Below the pieces are notes generated by a model that made no database searches, had not been told where the DNA came from, and saw nothing but the letters and a program-made list of their open reading frames with translations. The position numbers and the translations under genes were made by a program. Shown in pieces: positions 1 through 5,996 of a stretch of 9,686 bases of DNA (its first letter is position 1; every line of letters begins with the position of its first letter). The stretch comes from UBA7236 sp964638865 (lineage in GTDB: Bacteria > Bacteroidota > Bacteroidia > Chitinophagales > BACL12): positions 1 through 9,686 of the forward strand of contig CAZXBG010000143.1 of the NCBI GenBank assembly GCA_964638865.1, written 5' to 3'.

Positions 1-903
1 TTAAATAATCTGATATGGCTATTGCAAATGCATTTGCAAATTGAGTTCTGTTTACCTCACTGTTTCTGATTCCGGTGTAATTTAATTCCATTTGTACTCC
101 ATTAATATTAACTCCGGTTGCCTAACAGGTATGGTTTGCGGTTATATACTCCCCGCTGAAATAATTGTTAGTTGTGCCCGAAAAAGGTATTGTTTCGCGT
201 GGAACGGTTAGGTAACTTAGGTTTGACAATAGTGTTCCAAAAGATGCAGGTCCTCTTAAAAGCTCTGCTTGTGTATAATTATTTACAATATTAATCGCCA
301 AGTTTTTTATAGAGGTGAAATTGATATATTGATTTGTGTTTAAAATACTATCCGGCAGTTCTAATTCGTCATCTTAAAGTAAATATCCTAACTCAATTCT
401 TTGAATTCGGTTGCCATAACCATGTAAGTCAACAAAAAATGTGTTGTTGTTATATTGTTGATTTGCAGAAATACGAGCAATATTATTAAAATCATGAAAT
501 TCATTTCAAGCTGTTTCTGCTTCGGAGTTCCCACAAACATCATCAGTTATATTTCAATTTCAGTCAAGTTTGTTATGCTTTAAGTGACAAATAATTTAGT
601 ATGGGTAGCCACCTGTTTGCGCATATAACGCATTCTTAATTTCCTAAGCTGTTTTAATATTAAAAATATCATTGGCATACAGAGGTTCATTACAAGTTTT
701 ATCAGAAATGGTTGCCGGTTCTAAATCACCTCCATGCGATACAGAGATAATAATTGGTAAAGAACCAACTTAGTATTAAATGCGGAATCCGAAGTAATTG
801 GATTGCTATTCTGAATGTCTTGCTTATTGCAGGAGGCATTTTGAAATATAAAAAAAATATTGACATGCAGATGACTCAATTTATATGGAATGAAATTTTT
901 CAT
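1..903 (-). pseudogene. Degraded lipoprotein related to N-formylglutamate amidohydrolase, cut by the window edge
   Basis: Read on the minus strand, one frame runs from about 772 to 1 and keeps the look of an N-formylglutamate amidohydrolase-type (FGase) hydrolase: SVSHGG (HGG codons at 728-736), HNKLDxN, DLHGYGN, IELGY and a C-terminal NGVQMELNYTGIR stretch. The family is a zinc hydrolase in which the HGG and DLHG histidines are expected to sit at the metal site. Seven stops break the frame, at 644-646, 596-598, 560-562, 554-556, 506-508, 374-376 and 122-124, covering TAG, TAA and TGA. The N-terminus lies in another frame, from ATG at 901-903, and reads MKNFIPYK...FFIFQNASC, which resembles a lipoprotein signal peptide; a frameshift near 760-775 joins it to the hydrolase part. 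Several stops look like single-base changes of Arg, Gln or Trp codons. The frame is still open at base 1. The family call comes from motif memory and is moderately secure; that it is dead is clear. Confidence 0.72.
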
Positions 904-1414
904 CTTTTGAAATTTGAATGTAAAATTAATTAACATTACTGCCAGGCTGTCAGGGTATATTTTCAAACAATATTATAGCAGTTAAGAGCTGCCCATGACA
1001 TCAGTTTGTTTCATCTGTAAAGTAATGTCGTGCAGTATCTGGAAAGTATTATCCCATATTGTTTTATTTTGCAAAAAGTGACAATATTGCTTAAAATAGT
1101 AACCTAAATACAAAGTGATCGCTGAAAATGCGAACAGCTATTCTATTGCTCAGGCGATAAAAATCAGCAATTACGCGATTAAAAAACAAAATAATTACAG
1201 GTATAAATTTATTTTTCGATTGGAAAACAAATAGGGCAAAAAATAAGTATTACCCCGCATTAATTCTTGCCATAAACGACAGCGAAATTATTCAATTCCC
1301 TTACATCGATAATTTTATACACGCGGTCCACCGAAACATCTTCCAACATAGGATTAAATAGAAACATCGTGAGAAATGAAGCTGTGTTTAATGCTTATAT
1401 TTTGCGTGTAGTTT
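904..1414. other. Gene-poor stretch between the FGase-like pseudogene and the histidine kinase
   Basis: I see no recognisable gene here. A plus-strand frame is open for 66 codons (1161-1361) without a good start codon. A 35-codon minus-strand ORF (1260-1367) lies inside the repeat copy described separately. Another minus-strand frame, ending at a TAA near 988, is open for about 50 codons but matches nothing I know. The base composition is AT-rich, and the stretch fits decayed coding DNA like that on its left. Confidence 0.5.
1290..1403. repeat. Diverged dispersed repeat, copy A, just past the histidine kinase stop
   Basis: This segment aligns collinearly with 2893-3003. The core TACATC..AATTTT..TAC (from 1290) and the end block GTTTAATGCTTATATTTT (1386-1403) both recur there. 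The end block has one mismatch in 18, and the distance between anchors differs by only 3 bp (96 versus 93). Roughly 70 percent of bases agree over the first 60 by eye. The copy ends 11 bp from the stop codon of the kinase gene. On the minus strand it holds a 35-codon ORF (1260-1367) that copy B lacks because of stops. I do not recognise the element: it may be non-coding, or a pair of 3' ends of decayed paralogous genes. Confidence 0.6.
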
Positions 1415-2503
1415 TTAGTAATCGCTCTTAAAATAAACAAAAAAAGTAGAACCGTTGCCGATAACGCTTTCAACTTCAATCTTACCTCCCTTATCGGTTA
1501 GCATTCTGTTTACAATATATAAACCTACTCCTGTGCCTTCAACATCAGGGTTTATTCTTGAAAATTTATCAAATACTGTTTTATGATGTATTTTATCGAT
1601 ACCTATTCCATTGTCGTTAATAGAAAGAACTACATAATCTGCCTTCTTCTCGGTAGTTATCAATATTTTTAAAGGTTCATCAGTTTTTTTATATTTAATG
1701 GCATTACTTAGAAGATTAAAAACAATGCTCCTTAAATTTTTTCGTGAAAACAGTATCTCTGATGTATTGAATTGGGTTTGTATGTCAATCCCGTTATTGT
1801 AGATGTCATTTCTTAAAGCAAGTATTACATCCTGAAATATATGTTCAATATTCAGTCGCTCATCTTCATTGGGTATCCTCGAATCTACTTTAATATGCGC
1901 AGTAAAGTCTTCCAGTAATGTTTTCATATTTTTGGAAGCTCTTGTTAGCGTTTCAATCCATGTCGTAAATTGTTCTGTATCCTTATTATTATATGCATCC
2001 ATTAACTCATCTGCAAGTAATACAATTGTTGAAAGTGGCTGCCTTATGTCGTGGGATAATGTATAAAGTAAAGTGTCATGCTCGGCATTTAATCTTTCCA
2101 GTTCGTTTAAAATAGCAATCCGTTTTGTAATATCTACAAAAGTTATGATTACACCGTTAGTTTTATTTTCCTTTCTAATTATATAAGGCAAAATATTCAT
2201 TTGGAACCACCTTTTGTCCGTTGTTTGAACTTCCTTTTCAAGAATTTCCCCTTTCGTAATTACTTCGTTTATATTTTCTATTAAAGTAGGATATCGAATA
2301 TTATCTGATACGTCTTGAATATTTTTGTTAATATCAGCATTGGTCAAAGTAAATTGTTTCATAGCCGGGGGCGTAAATTTCCTTAGTATAAGATTGCCGT
2401 CTACAAATAATTGCGGAATAATGGTATTAGAAAAATAGTTCTCCAAGTCCTCATTCAAAACATCTAATTTGTTATCCGATACTTTAGGGATATCTTTTTC
2501 CAC
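1415..2503 (-). CDS. PAS-domain sensor histidine kinase (CheB/CheR-fusion type PAS)
   Basis: This is a 362-residue soluble sensor kinase; no signal peptide or membrane segment is visible, so a cytoplasmic signal is expected. Residues 20-128 form a PAS domain of the kind found in CheB-CheR-PAS fusion proteins, shown by LFVDGNLILRKFTP, the RWFQMNILPY strand and the closing GVIITFVDIT. A HisKA domain follows, with the phosphoacceptor H151 in LSHDIRQPL. The HATPase part has an N box (NLLSNAIKYK, 263-272), G1 (DNGIGID, 297-303), an F box (FDKF) and G2 (GTGVGL, 323-328), so the catalytic core is complete. No response regulator lies in the window, which makes it an orphan. The start is GTG at 2501-2503: an in-frame TAA lies two codons upstream and the next Met is residue 48, inside the PAS fold. 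It could be a natural short kinase or the intact tail of a larger fusion that lost its CheB/CheR part; no such remnant is seen upstream. Confidence 0.88.
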   Translation of the reverse strand: MEKDIPKVSDNKLDVLNEDLENYFSNTIIPQLFVDGNLILRKFTPPAMKQFTLTNADINKNIQDVSDNIRYPTLIENINEVITKGEILEKEVQTTDKRWFQMNILPYIIRKENKTNGVIITFVDITKRIAILNELERLNAEHDTLLYTLSHDIRQPLSTIVLLADELMDAYNNKDTEQFTTWIETLTRASKNMKTLLEDFTAHIKVDSRIPNEDERLNIEHIFQDVILALRNDIYNNGIDIQTQFNTSEILFSRKNLRSIVFNLLSNAIKYKKTDEPLKILITTEKKADYVVLSINDNGIGIDKIHHKTVFDKFSRINPDVEGTGVGLYIVNRMLTDKGGKIEVESVIGNGSTFFVYFKSDY

Positions 2504-2524
2504 TAGTTATAAATTTAAATGTTT

Positions 2525-2532
2525 CAAAAATA
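2525..2532 (-). promoter_or_regulatory. Bacteroidota -7 box for the histidine kinase
   Basis: On the minus strand this reads TATTTTTG and fits TAnnTTTG, 22 bp upstream of the GTG start. The matching -33 TTG is not at the ideal spacing, so this is a candidate only. Confidence 0.4.
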
Positions 2533-2558
2533 ATTTTGACAATATAAAAAGGTCTTCT

Positions 2559-2684
2559 CTAGTTCCGCAGAACGTCAGAGTTCAATAAGATAAGTTCCTC
2601 CATCTCACCCTCCAATGTTATCAAGCCTACAAAAGTAACATAATTTTTATAAGCTGCAAAGTACAACTGTATTATATGGAAATT
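2559..2684 (-). other. Short open frame upstream of the kinase, coding status unclear
   Basis: A minus-strand frame is open for 41 codons and ends at a TAG 55 bp before the kinase start. Its end reads LEGEMEELILLNSDVLRN, which looks protein-like, but the only ATG is 16 codons from the stop. It could be the 3' end of a lost gene, a very small peptide gene or chance. It overlaps the transposase relic by only a few bases. Confidence 0.2.
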
Positions 2685-2861
2685 TTAGATAATACAAACT
2701 GGCATCACATTTCAATTGCGGGTTTGGAGTAGGTAATAGAGCAGGAAGCTGTTGTTCGGTTGATAGTGGCCTTTGTAGAACAGATTGGATCAGGTTAGGT
2801 AGGTTGCGTTATTGCTGATTTTAAGGCGGAAGGTCGTTCTACATTTAATGCGAAGGTAGTA
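2676..2861 (+). pseudogene. Relic of an IS1182-like transposase N-terminus
   Basis: Starting with ATG at 2676, one plus-strand frame reads MEILDNTNWHHISIAGLE, stop, VIEQEAVVRLIVAFVEQI, stop, VGCVIADFKAEGRSTFNAKVV, stop. This follows the N-terminal pattern of IS1182-family (DUF772) transposases: a short opening, a 'D/EQEAxVRLIDAFV' helix, an 'LGF' turn, then 'AEGRPxFxPK' before the conserved 'LLKLYLYGY' helix. In-frame stops lie at 2730-2732, 2796-2798 and 2862-2864. The catalytic DDE part, the rest of the protein and the element ends are all missing. The relic lies in the 498 bp gap between the kinase and the epimerase gene, and it marks past insertion. The family assignment is from memory of the motif pattern and is moderately sure. 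Confidence 0.6.
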
Positions 2862-2892
2862 TAAAAAAATGCATTTAAACGAGTACAAACGA

Positions 2893-3003
2893 ATTGAAAT
2901 CCCATACATCAACAATTTTTTACCTAAGAGGCTACCGAAGCTTCTTTCAAGTATTAAAACGTAAATCAGATAAAAGCGGAGAGGAGTTTAATCCTTATAT
3001 TTT
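2893..3003. repeat. Diverged dispersed repeat, copy B, ending in the stop codon of the epimerase gene
   Basis: This copy is collinear with 1290-1403 (see copy A). Its end block GTTTAATCCTTATATTTT (2986-3003) runs into the TAA of the minus-strand epimerase gene (3002-3004). On the plus strand it holds a short ORF from ATG 2869 (MHLNEYKRIEIPYINNFLPK...), and another frame ends in SGEEFNPYIL; copy A has FPYIDNF and FNAYIL at the matching places. Neither strand keeps one open frame through both copies. If the element is old coding DNA, it is broken here. Confidence 0.6.
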
Positions 3004-3943
3004 AGTGGTTGGCATTCTTTTGTAATGATTCAATAGTGAACTTAACAGCATCTAAATTACTTGTAGGATTAAATTTAAACCTGTTTATAAATTTAGAACA
3101 ATCGAAATTATAGGGTCTATCAAATTGATACATCATTTCCGGCATTTCTCTCATTATTGGAATAAATAATCCCAATAATTTAAGACCCCACATTGGCAAT
3201 ACCATAACCTTATCGGATGCATTCATTACTGTAGCGAATAATTTAATCCATTCCCTTCCGGTAATAGCATTCATATCAACCGGAAGATTCCAAACCTGAT
3301 TATATGCGTCAGGGGTATTGCCAAGAATAGCTGTGCCTTTTGCAAGATCAGGCGTGTAGCCCATCGTATGAATTACATCAGCATTACAAACCCATTGCGC
3401 TGTTTTACCTTTAACAAGATTATCATACACCAAATTCAATACTAAGCTGGTCTCTTTTTTACCCGGTCCAAAAAAGTCAGGTGACCTTGCAATGATGGCT
3501 TCAAGTTTTCCTTTCTCAACATTTTCTAGAATGTGTTGGTCAACAAATGCACGCACTTCTCCTTTTTTACTGCTGGGGCTTATTGGCGAAAGCTCGGTGA
3601 TATGTTTTACGTTGTCGCCCCCTATGGCATAAACATTATCGAAAAAAACCAGTTTTGTTTTGTGGTTGATGCAATCTTCCACTACATTTTTAATCAAGGC
3701 AGGCCACTTTTCTTTCCATATTTTGGTATTATAGTCATATCCTAAGGTCAAATAGCATATTTCGCTTCCTTCAATTGCTTTGCTCACCTGACTTTTGTCA
3801 GAAAGGTCGGCCGGATATAAGCTATCGGTGTCATTTACCTTTTTCGGATTTCTACTAACAAGCCTTATGTCAGAAGTATATTGTTTTAATGTCTTTGCTA
3901 ATTCTGTTCCGATTGCTCCTCCGGATCCTAATATTGTTTGCAT
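3002..3943 (-). CDS. NAD(P)-dependent epimerase/dehydratase-like protein (atypical extended SDR)
   Basis: This is a 313-residue Rossmann-fold protein of normal length for extended SDRs. The nucleotide-binding turn is right at the start (LGSGGAIGTELA, residues 5-16), followed by the basic RLVSRNPKKV that often binds the cofactor ribose or phosphate. DLSD (near 47-50) and the YLTLGYDY strand are also typical. The mid-region NVYAIGGD followed by SPISPSSKKGEVRA matches the family's 'NVY-YG ... P-SPSSKKGEVRA' pattern, with the Tyr of NVYAIGG as the candidate active-site residue. ARSPDFFGPG and the C-terminal WNLPVD, TGREWI and FNPTSNLD parts fit substrate-domain motifs. The substrate cannot be told from sequence. 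The ATG at 3941-3943 leaves only four residues before the GxGGxxG turn, which is normal. It stands alone, about 500 bp from the kinase on one side and 740 bp from the next gene on the other. Confidence 0.85.
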   Translation of the reverse strand: MQTILGSGGAIGTELAKTLKQYTSDIRLVSRNPKKVNDTDSLYPADLSDKSQVSKAIEGSEICYLTLGYDYNTKIWKEKWPALIKNVVEDCINHKTKLVFFDNVYAIGGDNVKHITELSPISPSSKKGEVRAFVDQHILENVEKGKLEAIIARSPDFFGPGKKETSLVLNLVYDNLVKGKTAQWVCNADVIHTMGYTPDLAKGTAILGNTPDAYNQVWNLPVDMNAITGREWIKLFATVMNASDKVMVLPMWGLKLLGLFIPIMREMPEMMYQFDRPYNFDCSKFINRFKFNPTSNLDAVKFTIESLQKNANH

Positions 3944-4030
3944 AGGTATTGTTTATTAATTTATAATTTCTGTTATTTAGGTTGTCTTTCTATGCTGCAA
4001 ACTATTTTATTGGAAAAGTTCCCTCATCCA

Positions 4031-4073
4031 AAACTTCTCCAATTCCAACCCCAGAGCGGGAATAGAGAAGTTT
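4031..4073. other. Imperfect hairpin in the leader region of the epimerase gene
   Basis: AAACTTCTC-CA-ATTCC (4031-4046) pairs with GGAAT-A-GAGAAGTTT (4059-4073) around a 12-base loop. On the plus strand it is followed by a T-rich run (4071-4080), as in an intrinsic terminator, but no plus-strand gene lies upstream. On the minus strand it would fall in the 5' leader of the epimerase mRNA if transcription starts near the motif at 4081-4088. Confidence 0.45.
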
Positions 4074-4080
4074 GTTTTTT

Positions 4081-4088
4081 CAAAGTTA
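4081..4088 (-). promoter_or_regulatory. Possible distal -7 box for the epimerase gene
   Basis: On the minus strand this reads TAACTTTG and fits TAnnTTTG, 138 bp before the start codon. No convincing -33 element is seen. A nearer imperfect box (TAGTTTG, spacer one base short, near 3998-4004) is an alternative. Confidence 0.25.
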
Positions 4089-4139
4089 CCCTATATTCTT
4101 AAATATTCGAATCGTCTATAAGCCTTGGAACCGATTGCA

Positions 4140-4168
4140 TTGTTGTGAAAGTTGTATAGGTATATTTG
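4140..4168 (+). promoter_or_regulatory. Plus-strand Bacteroidota-type promoter upstream of the RNA-like element
   Basis: A TTG at 4140-4142 and TATATTTG at 4161-4168 are separated by 18 bp, close to the spacing expected for the -33/-7 pair. A 9-bp inverted repeat with a 2-base bulge (GTTGTATAGGT 4151-4161, ACCTACAAC 4184-4192) straddles the -7 box. No plus-strand gene follows, only the structured element at about 4300-4440. Confidence 0.35.
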
Positions 4169-4299
4169 TTTAAAGCTGCTGAAACCTACAACTGCGATTT
4201 TTTAAATTTAATACCTCTTTGCTCCTCACAGCCTTTTTGCAAACTCAAATATTATGGTTTCTGTAAAGTAATTTTTGAACAGCCCGGTAAAAATTGCGC

Positions 4300-4445
4300 C
4301 GCTTTTTTCTAGCCCCGACTGCCGTGGAAACCCCCGCATGGTTTTGAATAATTTTTGGGGAGGGATAAAAAATGAAATCATAATCATTTTTGATGGCGGA
4401 AAAAATGGCGGGCGTTGCAACAGAAGGCGGGACCGAACGGTGGTA
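4300..4445 (+). ncRNA. Structured element resembling the flavo-1 RNA motif
   Basis: The stretch starts with a T run then CTAGCCCCGAC (4310-4320), GTGGAAACCCCCGC (4323-4336), and ends with GGCGGGCGTTGCAA (4407-4420) and AAGGCGGGACCGAA (4424-4437). This order, AGCCCCGA..GUGGAAA.CC ... GUUG..A..GCGGGAC, recalls flavo-1, a conserved RNA of unknown function found in Bacteroidota by comparative genomics. Three nested pairings are possible: CCCG (4314-4317) with CGGG (4428-4431), CCCGCAT (4333-4339) with ATGGCGGG (4405-4412, one bulged G), and an 8-bp inner hairpin AAAAATGA/TCATTTTT (4368-4375, 4384-4391). It is richer in G+C than its flanks. The family name is from memory; the structure is seen directly. 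Confidence 0.5.
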
Positions 4446-4625
4446 GGAACGCCGCAGATTGTGCTTCGAATTTTTAATAAATTAAATGTTGCAAGCATTT
4501 TGAGGTAAAGACGATTCAGCGCGAGTAAATTTTTAATTGTGTGTGGGGAATTCCAGATTAATATTTTATTTATAATATGTTTATTTTATTTTTTTTTGAA
4601 ATAAAATGAACTGTAACAAACACAT

Positions 4626-4662
4626 AAAAAAAAGTGGTAAACTGATTTATTACAGTTTACCA
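4626..4662 (-). terminator. Intrinsic terminator of the sigma-factor operon
   Basis: TGGTAAACTG (4635-4644) and CAGTTTACCA (4653-4662) form a perfect 10-bp stem with an 8-base loop. Read on the minus strand, the stem is followed by eight T (4633 to 4626), and it lies 22 bp past the stop of the last gene. A T run on the other side (TTTT, 4663-4666) may make it weakly bidirectional. Confidence 0.88.
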
Positions 4663-4684
4663 TTTTAAATTTCCGGTAGCAATA

Positions 4685-5152
4685 TTAGTTTGCTTCTTTT
4701 GTATTGAGATCTTCGCCTTTGGTATCTTTTTCTCCAAACCTCCATCCACATCTATCGTAATAATAGGTTTTAAATTTCTCCTTTTCCTCCGGACTCATGT
4801 GTTGCATTTTTTGTTCCATGCGGTTTCGCCAGAAGGAGCGGTCGTGCATTCCGTGTCCACTCCATCCGTGTTTACCCTTCCACGAATGGCGACCCATTCC
4901 TCCAAAACCGGTGAGCAATTTTCCGAGGGCGAGCAAACCTATTGCCTGCCAAAAGGTGATAACAGCGCCATTAAAAATTGTAGGTATTAACCAGTTCCAT
5001 AAAAACATGGTGGCAAATCCCATGATGGTGACCATAAAAATTCCGGCAAATAACCAACTGAAACCTTTTTTAAATTTTTTGGTGAATCTCTGTTTATATT
5101 CAGCTTTGAATTCTTCCTGAAATTCATTTTTATATTTTTCATTCTTGTCCAT
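4685..5152 (-). CDS. Small two-helix membrane protein downstream of the ECF sigma factor, candidate anti-sigma factor
   Basis: This 155-residue protein has four visible parts. Residues 1-30 are a charged, probably helical segment (repeated EF/EY/KF steps). Residues 31-53 and 60-82 are hydrophobic helices split by a short WNWLIPTIFNG turn, giving a hairpin with both ends on the same side, probably the cytoplasm. Residues 84-110 are rich in Gly, His and Trp (GGMGRHSW, KHGWSGHGMH), with four His that could bind metal. The tail has HMSPEEKEKFK and an RCGWRFG motif. Small membrane proteins of this build commonly follow ECF sigma genes in Bacteroidota, and the gene starts 12 bp after the sigma stop. 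I infer it restrains or tunes that sigma factor. It lacks the zinc-binding anti-sigma (ZAS) HxxxCxxC motif, so the mechanism is unknown. It ends at a strong terminator. Confidence 0.82.
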   Translation of the reverse strand: MDKNEKYKNEFQEEFKAEYKQRFTKKFKKGFSWLFAGIFMVTIMGFATMFLWNWLIPTIFNGAVITFWQAIGLLALGKLLTGFGGMGRHSWKGKHGWSGHGMHDRSFWRNRMEQKMQHMSPEEKEKFKTYYYDRCGWRFGEKDTKGEDLNTKEAN

Positions 5153-5164
5153 AATAATTTTTTT

Positions 5165-5770
5165 TTAGTTTTGTTCTTTATTAAAAAAATCGTCGTACAA
5201 ACCTTGTAGTTTTTCGCGCAAATGCAAAACGGCGTAACGTTTTCTGGATAATAAAGTATTAACAGAAACACCGGTTTCTTCTGAAATTTCGTTAAAACTT
5301 TTACTTTCCAATTCGTGTAAAATAAAAACCTCTCGTTGTTCTACAGGTAATTCACTTAAGGCTTCATACATGGTTTCCCAAACCATTTGACGTTCAAAAA
5401 CTTCATCCGGATTATCAGATCCGTTAGCAGAAATAGCAGATATTCCTGAAAAATATCCATCCTCATCTTCATCGCCATAAGCAGCCGAAGTGTCAATAGA
5501 TTCTGTTTTGCGTTTGCGATACCAGTCGATGATTTTGTTTCTGGTAACCCTATAGAGCCACGAAGCCATGTTCTCTATATTTTCCACCATACCGCGGTTT
5601 GAAGCTAACTGGTAAAATACATCTTGCAGAATGTCGCGGGCATCTTCCTCATTTGCCACGCGGGTGCGAATAAACTGCAATAGCTTTTTGCGTTCATTTT
5701 TAACCGCCTGTTCAATAATGGCATTTTGTTGCTGAGTCATTAAGTTGCCTAAATGTAAACTATCGTCCAT
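5165..5770 (-). CDS. ECF (sigma-70 family, RpoE-like) RNA polymerase sigma factor
   Basis: This is a 201-residue ECF sigma factor that directs RNA polymerase to specific promoters, first gene of a two-gene operon. Sigma-2 covers about 26-88, with ARDILQDVFYQLASN (core-binding helix) and MASWLYRVTRNKIIDWYRKRK (-10 recognition). Sigma-4 covers about 129-188, with ALSELPVEQREVFILHE and the helix-turn-helix FNEISEETGVSVNTLLSRKR. Between them is a long acidic linker (92-128, DEDEDG and a Ser/Gly-rich run) that is longer than in a minimal ECF factor. The first ATG is at 5768-5770; a second Met is residue 11 (5738-5740). A near-consensus -7 box abuts the first ATG (5771-5776), so the second may be the real start. 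The next gene is a small membrane protein that is the likely partner. Confidence 0.9.
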   Translation of the reverse strand: MDDSLHLGNLMTQQQNAIIEQAVKNERKKLLQFIRTRVANEEDARDILQDVFYQLASNRGMVENIENMASWLYRVTRNKIIDWYRKRKTESIDTSAAYGDEDEDGYFSGISAISANGSDNPDEVFERQMVWETMYEALSELPVEQREVFILHELESKSFNEISEETGVSVNTLLSRKRYAVLHLREKLQGLYDDFFNKEQN

Positions 5771-5893
5771 ACAAAATACGATGACGAATAGGAGTGCGAA
5801 GATATTTTAAATTAATGGAGAATGGAGAGGGGATTTGTTAATTTGATAATTGGTTAATTTGGTAATTTAGGCTCATTCGTAAGCTGGAAATTT
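5771..5893. other. Low-complexity intergenic DNA at the contig end
   Basis: The left flank of the gap carries AATGGAGAATGGAGAGG and then short TTAATTTG/GATAATTGG-like direct repeats (about 5838-5870). Such repeats are common between genes in Bacteroidota and probably caused the assembly to break here. No gene is seen. Confidence 0.6.
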
Positions 5894-5993
5894 NNNNNNN
5901 NNNNNNNNNNNNNNNNNNNNNNNNNNNNNNNNNNNNNNNNNNNNNNNNNNNNNNNNNNNNNNNNNNNNNNNNNNNNNNNNNNNNNNNNNNNNN
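5894..5993. other. Scaffold gap of 100 N
   Basis: Exactly 100 undetermined bases join two contigs; the round number suggests a placeholder, not a measured length. Any open frame drawn across it is an artefact. Confidence 0.98.
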
Positions 5994-5996
5994 TTA

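Larger units (their letters stand above)
3944..4684. other. Gene-free interval between the epimerase gene and the sigma-factor operon
   Basis: This 740 bp interval holds no gene I accept. It contains the leader hairpin, promoter-like motifs, the flavo-1-like element and the terminator of the next operon. Between 4446 and 4620 it is very AT-rich, with a 9-bp palindromic arm pair (4583-4591, 4599-4607) that may be chance. Confidence 0.7.

Noticed and set aside
1..772. Stop-codon recoding in the FGase-like frame
   Set aside because: All three stop codons occur in it, and the neighbouring genes use standard stops; a frameshift is present too, so decay explains it better.
721..966. An 81-codon minus-strand ORF as a separate gene
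   Set aside because: Its middle part is the signal peptide of the pseudogene, and its end runs out of frame over the HGG motif, so it is part of the broken gene.
4226..4508. Overlapping open frames of 77-90 codons on both strands
   Set aside because: They lie on the structured RNA-like element, have unusual composition and no recognisable domain; the minus-strand frame only reflects the G+C-rich pairing segments.
4583..4607. AT-rich palindrome ATTTTATTT/AAATAAAAT
   Set aside because: It is made only of A and T in a very AT-rich stretch and is easily explained by composition.
4797..5120. A 107-codon plus-strand frame antisense to the membrane protein gene
   Set aside because: It mirrors a real gene with clear membrane helices and operon context, and has no family features of its own.
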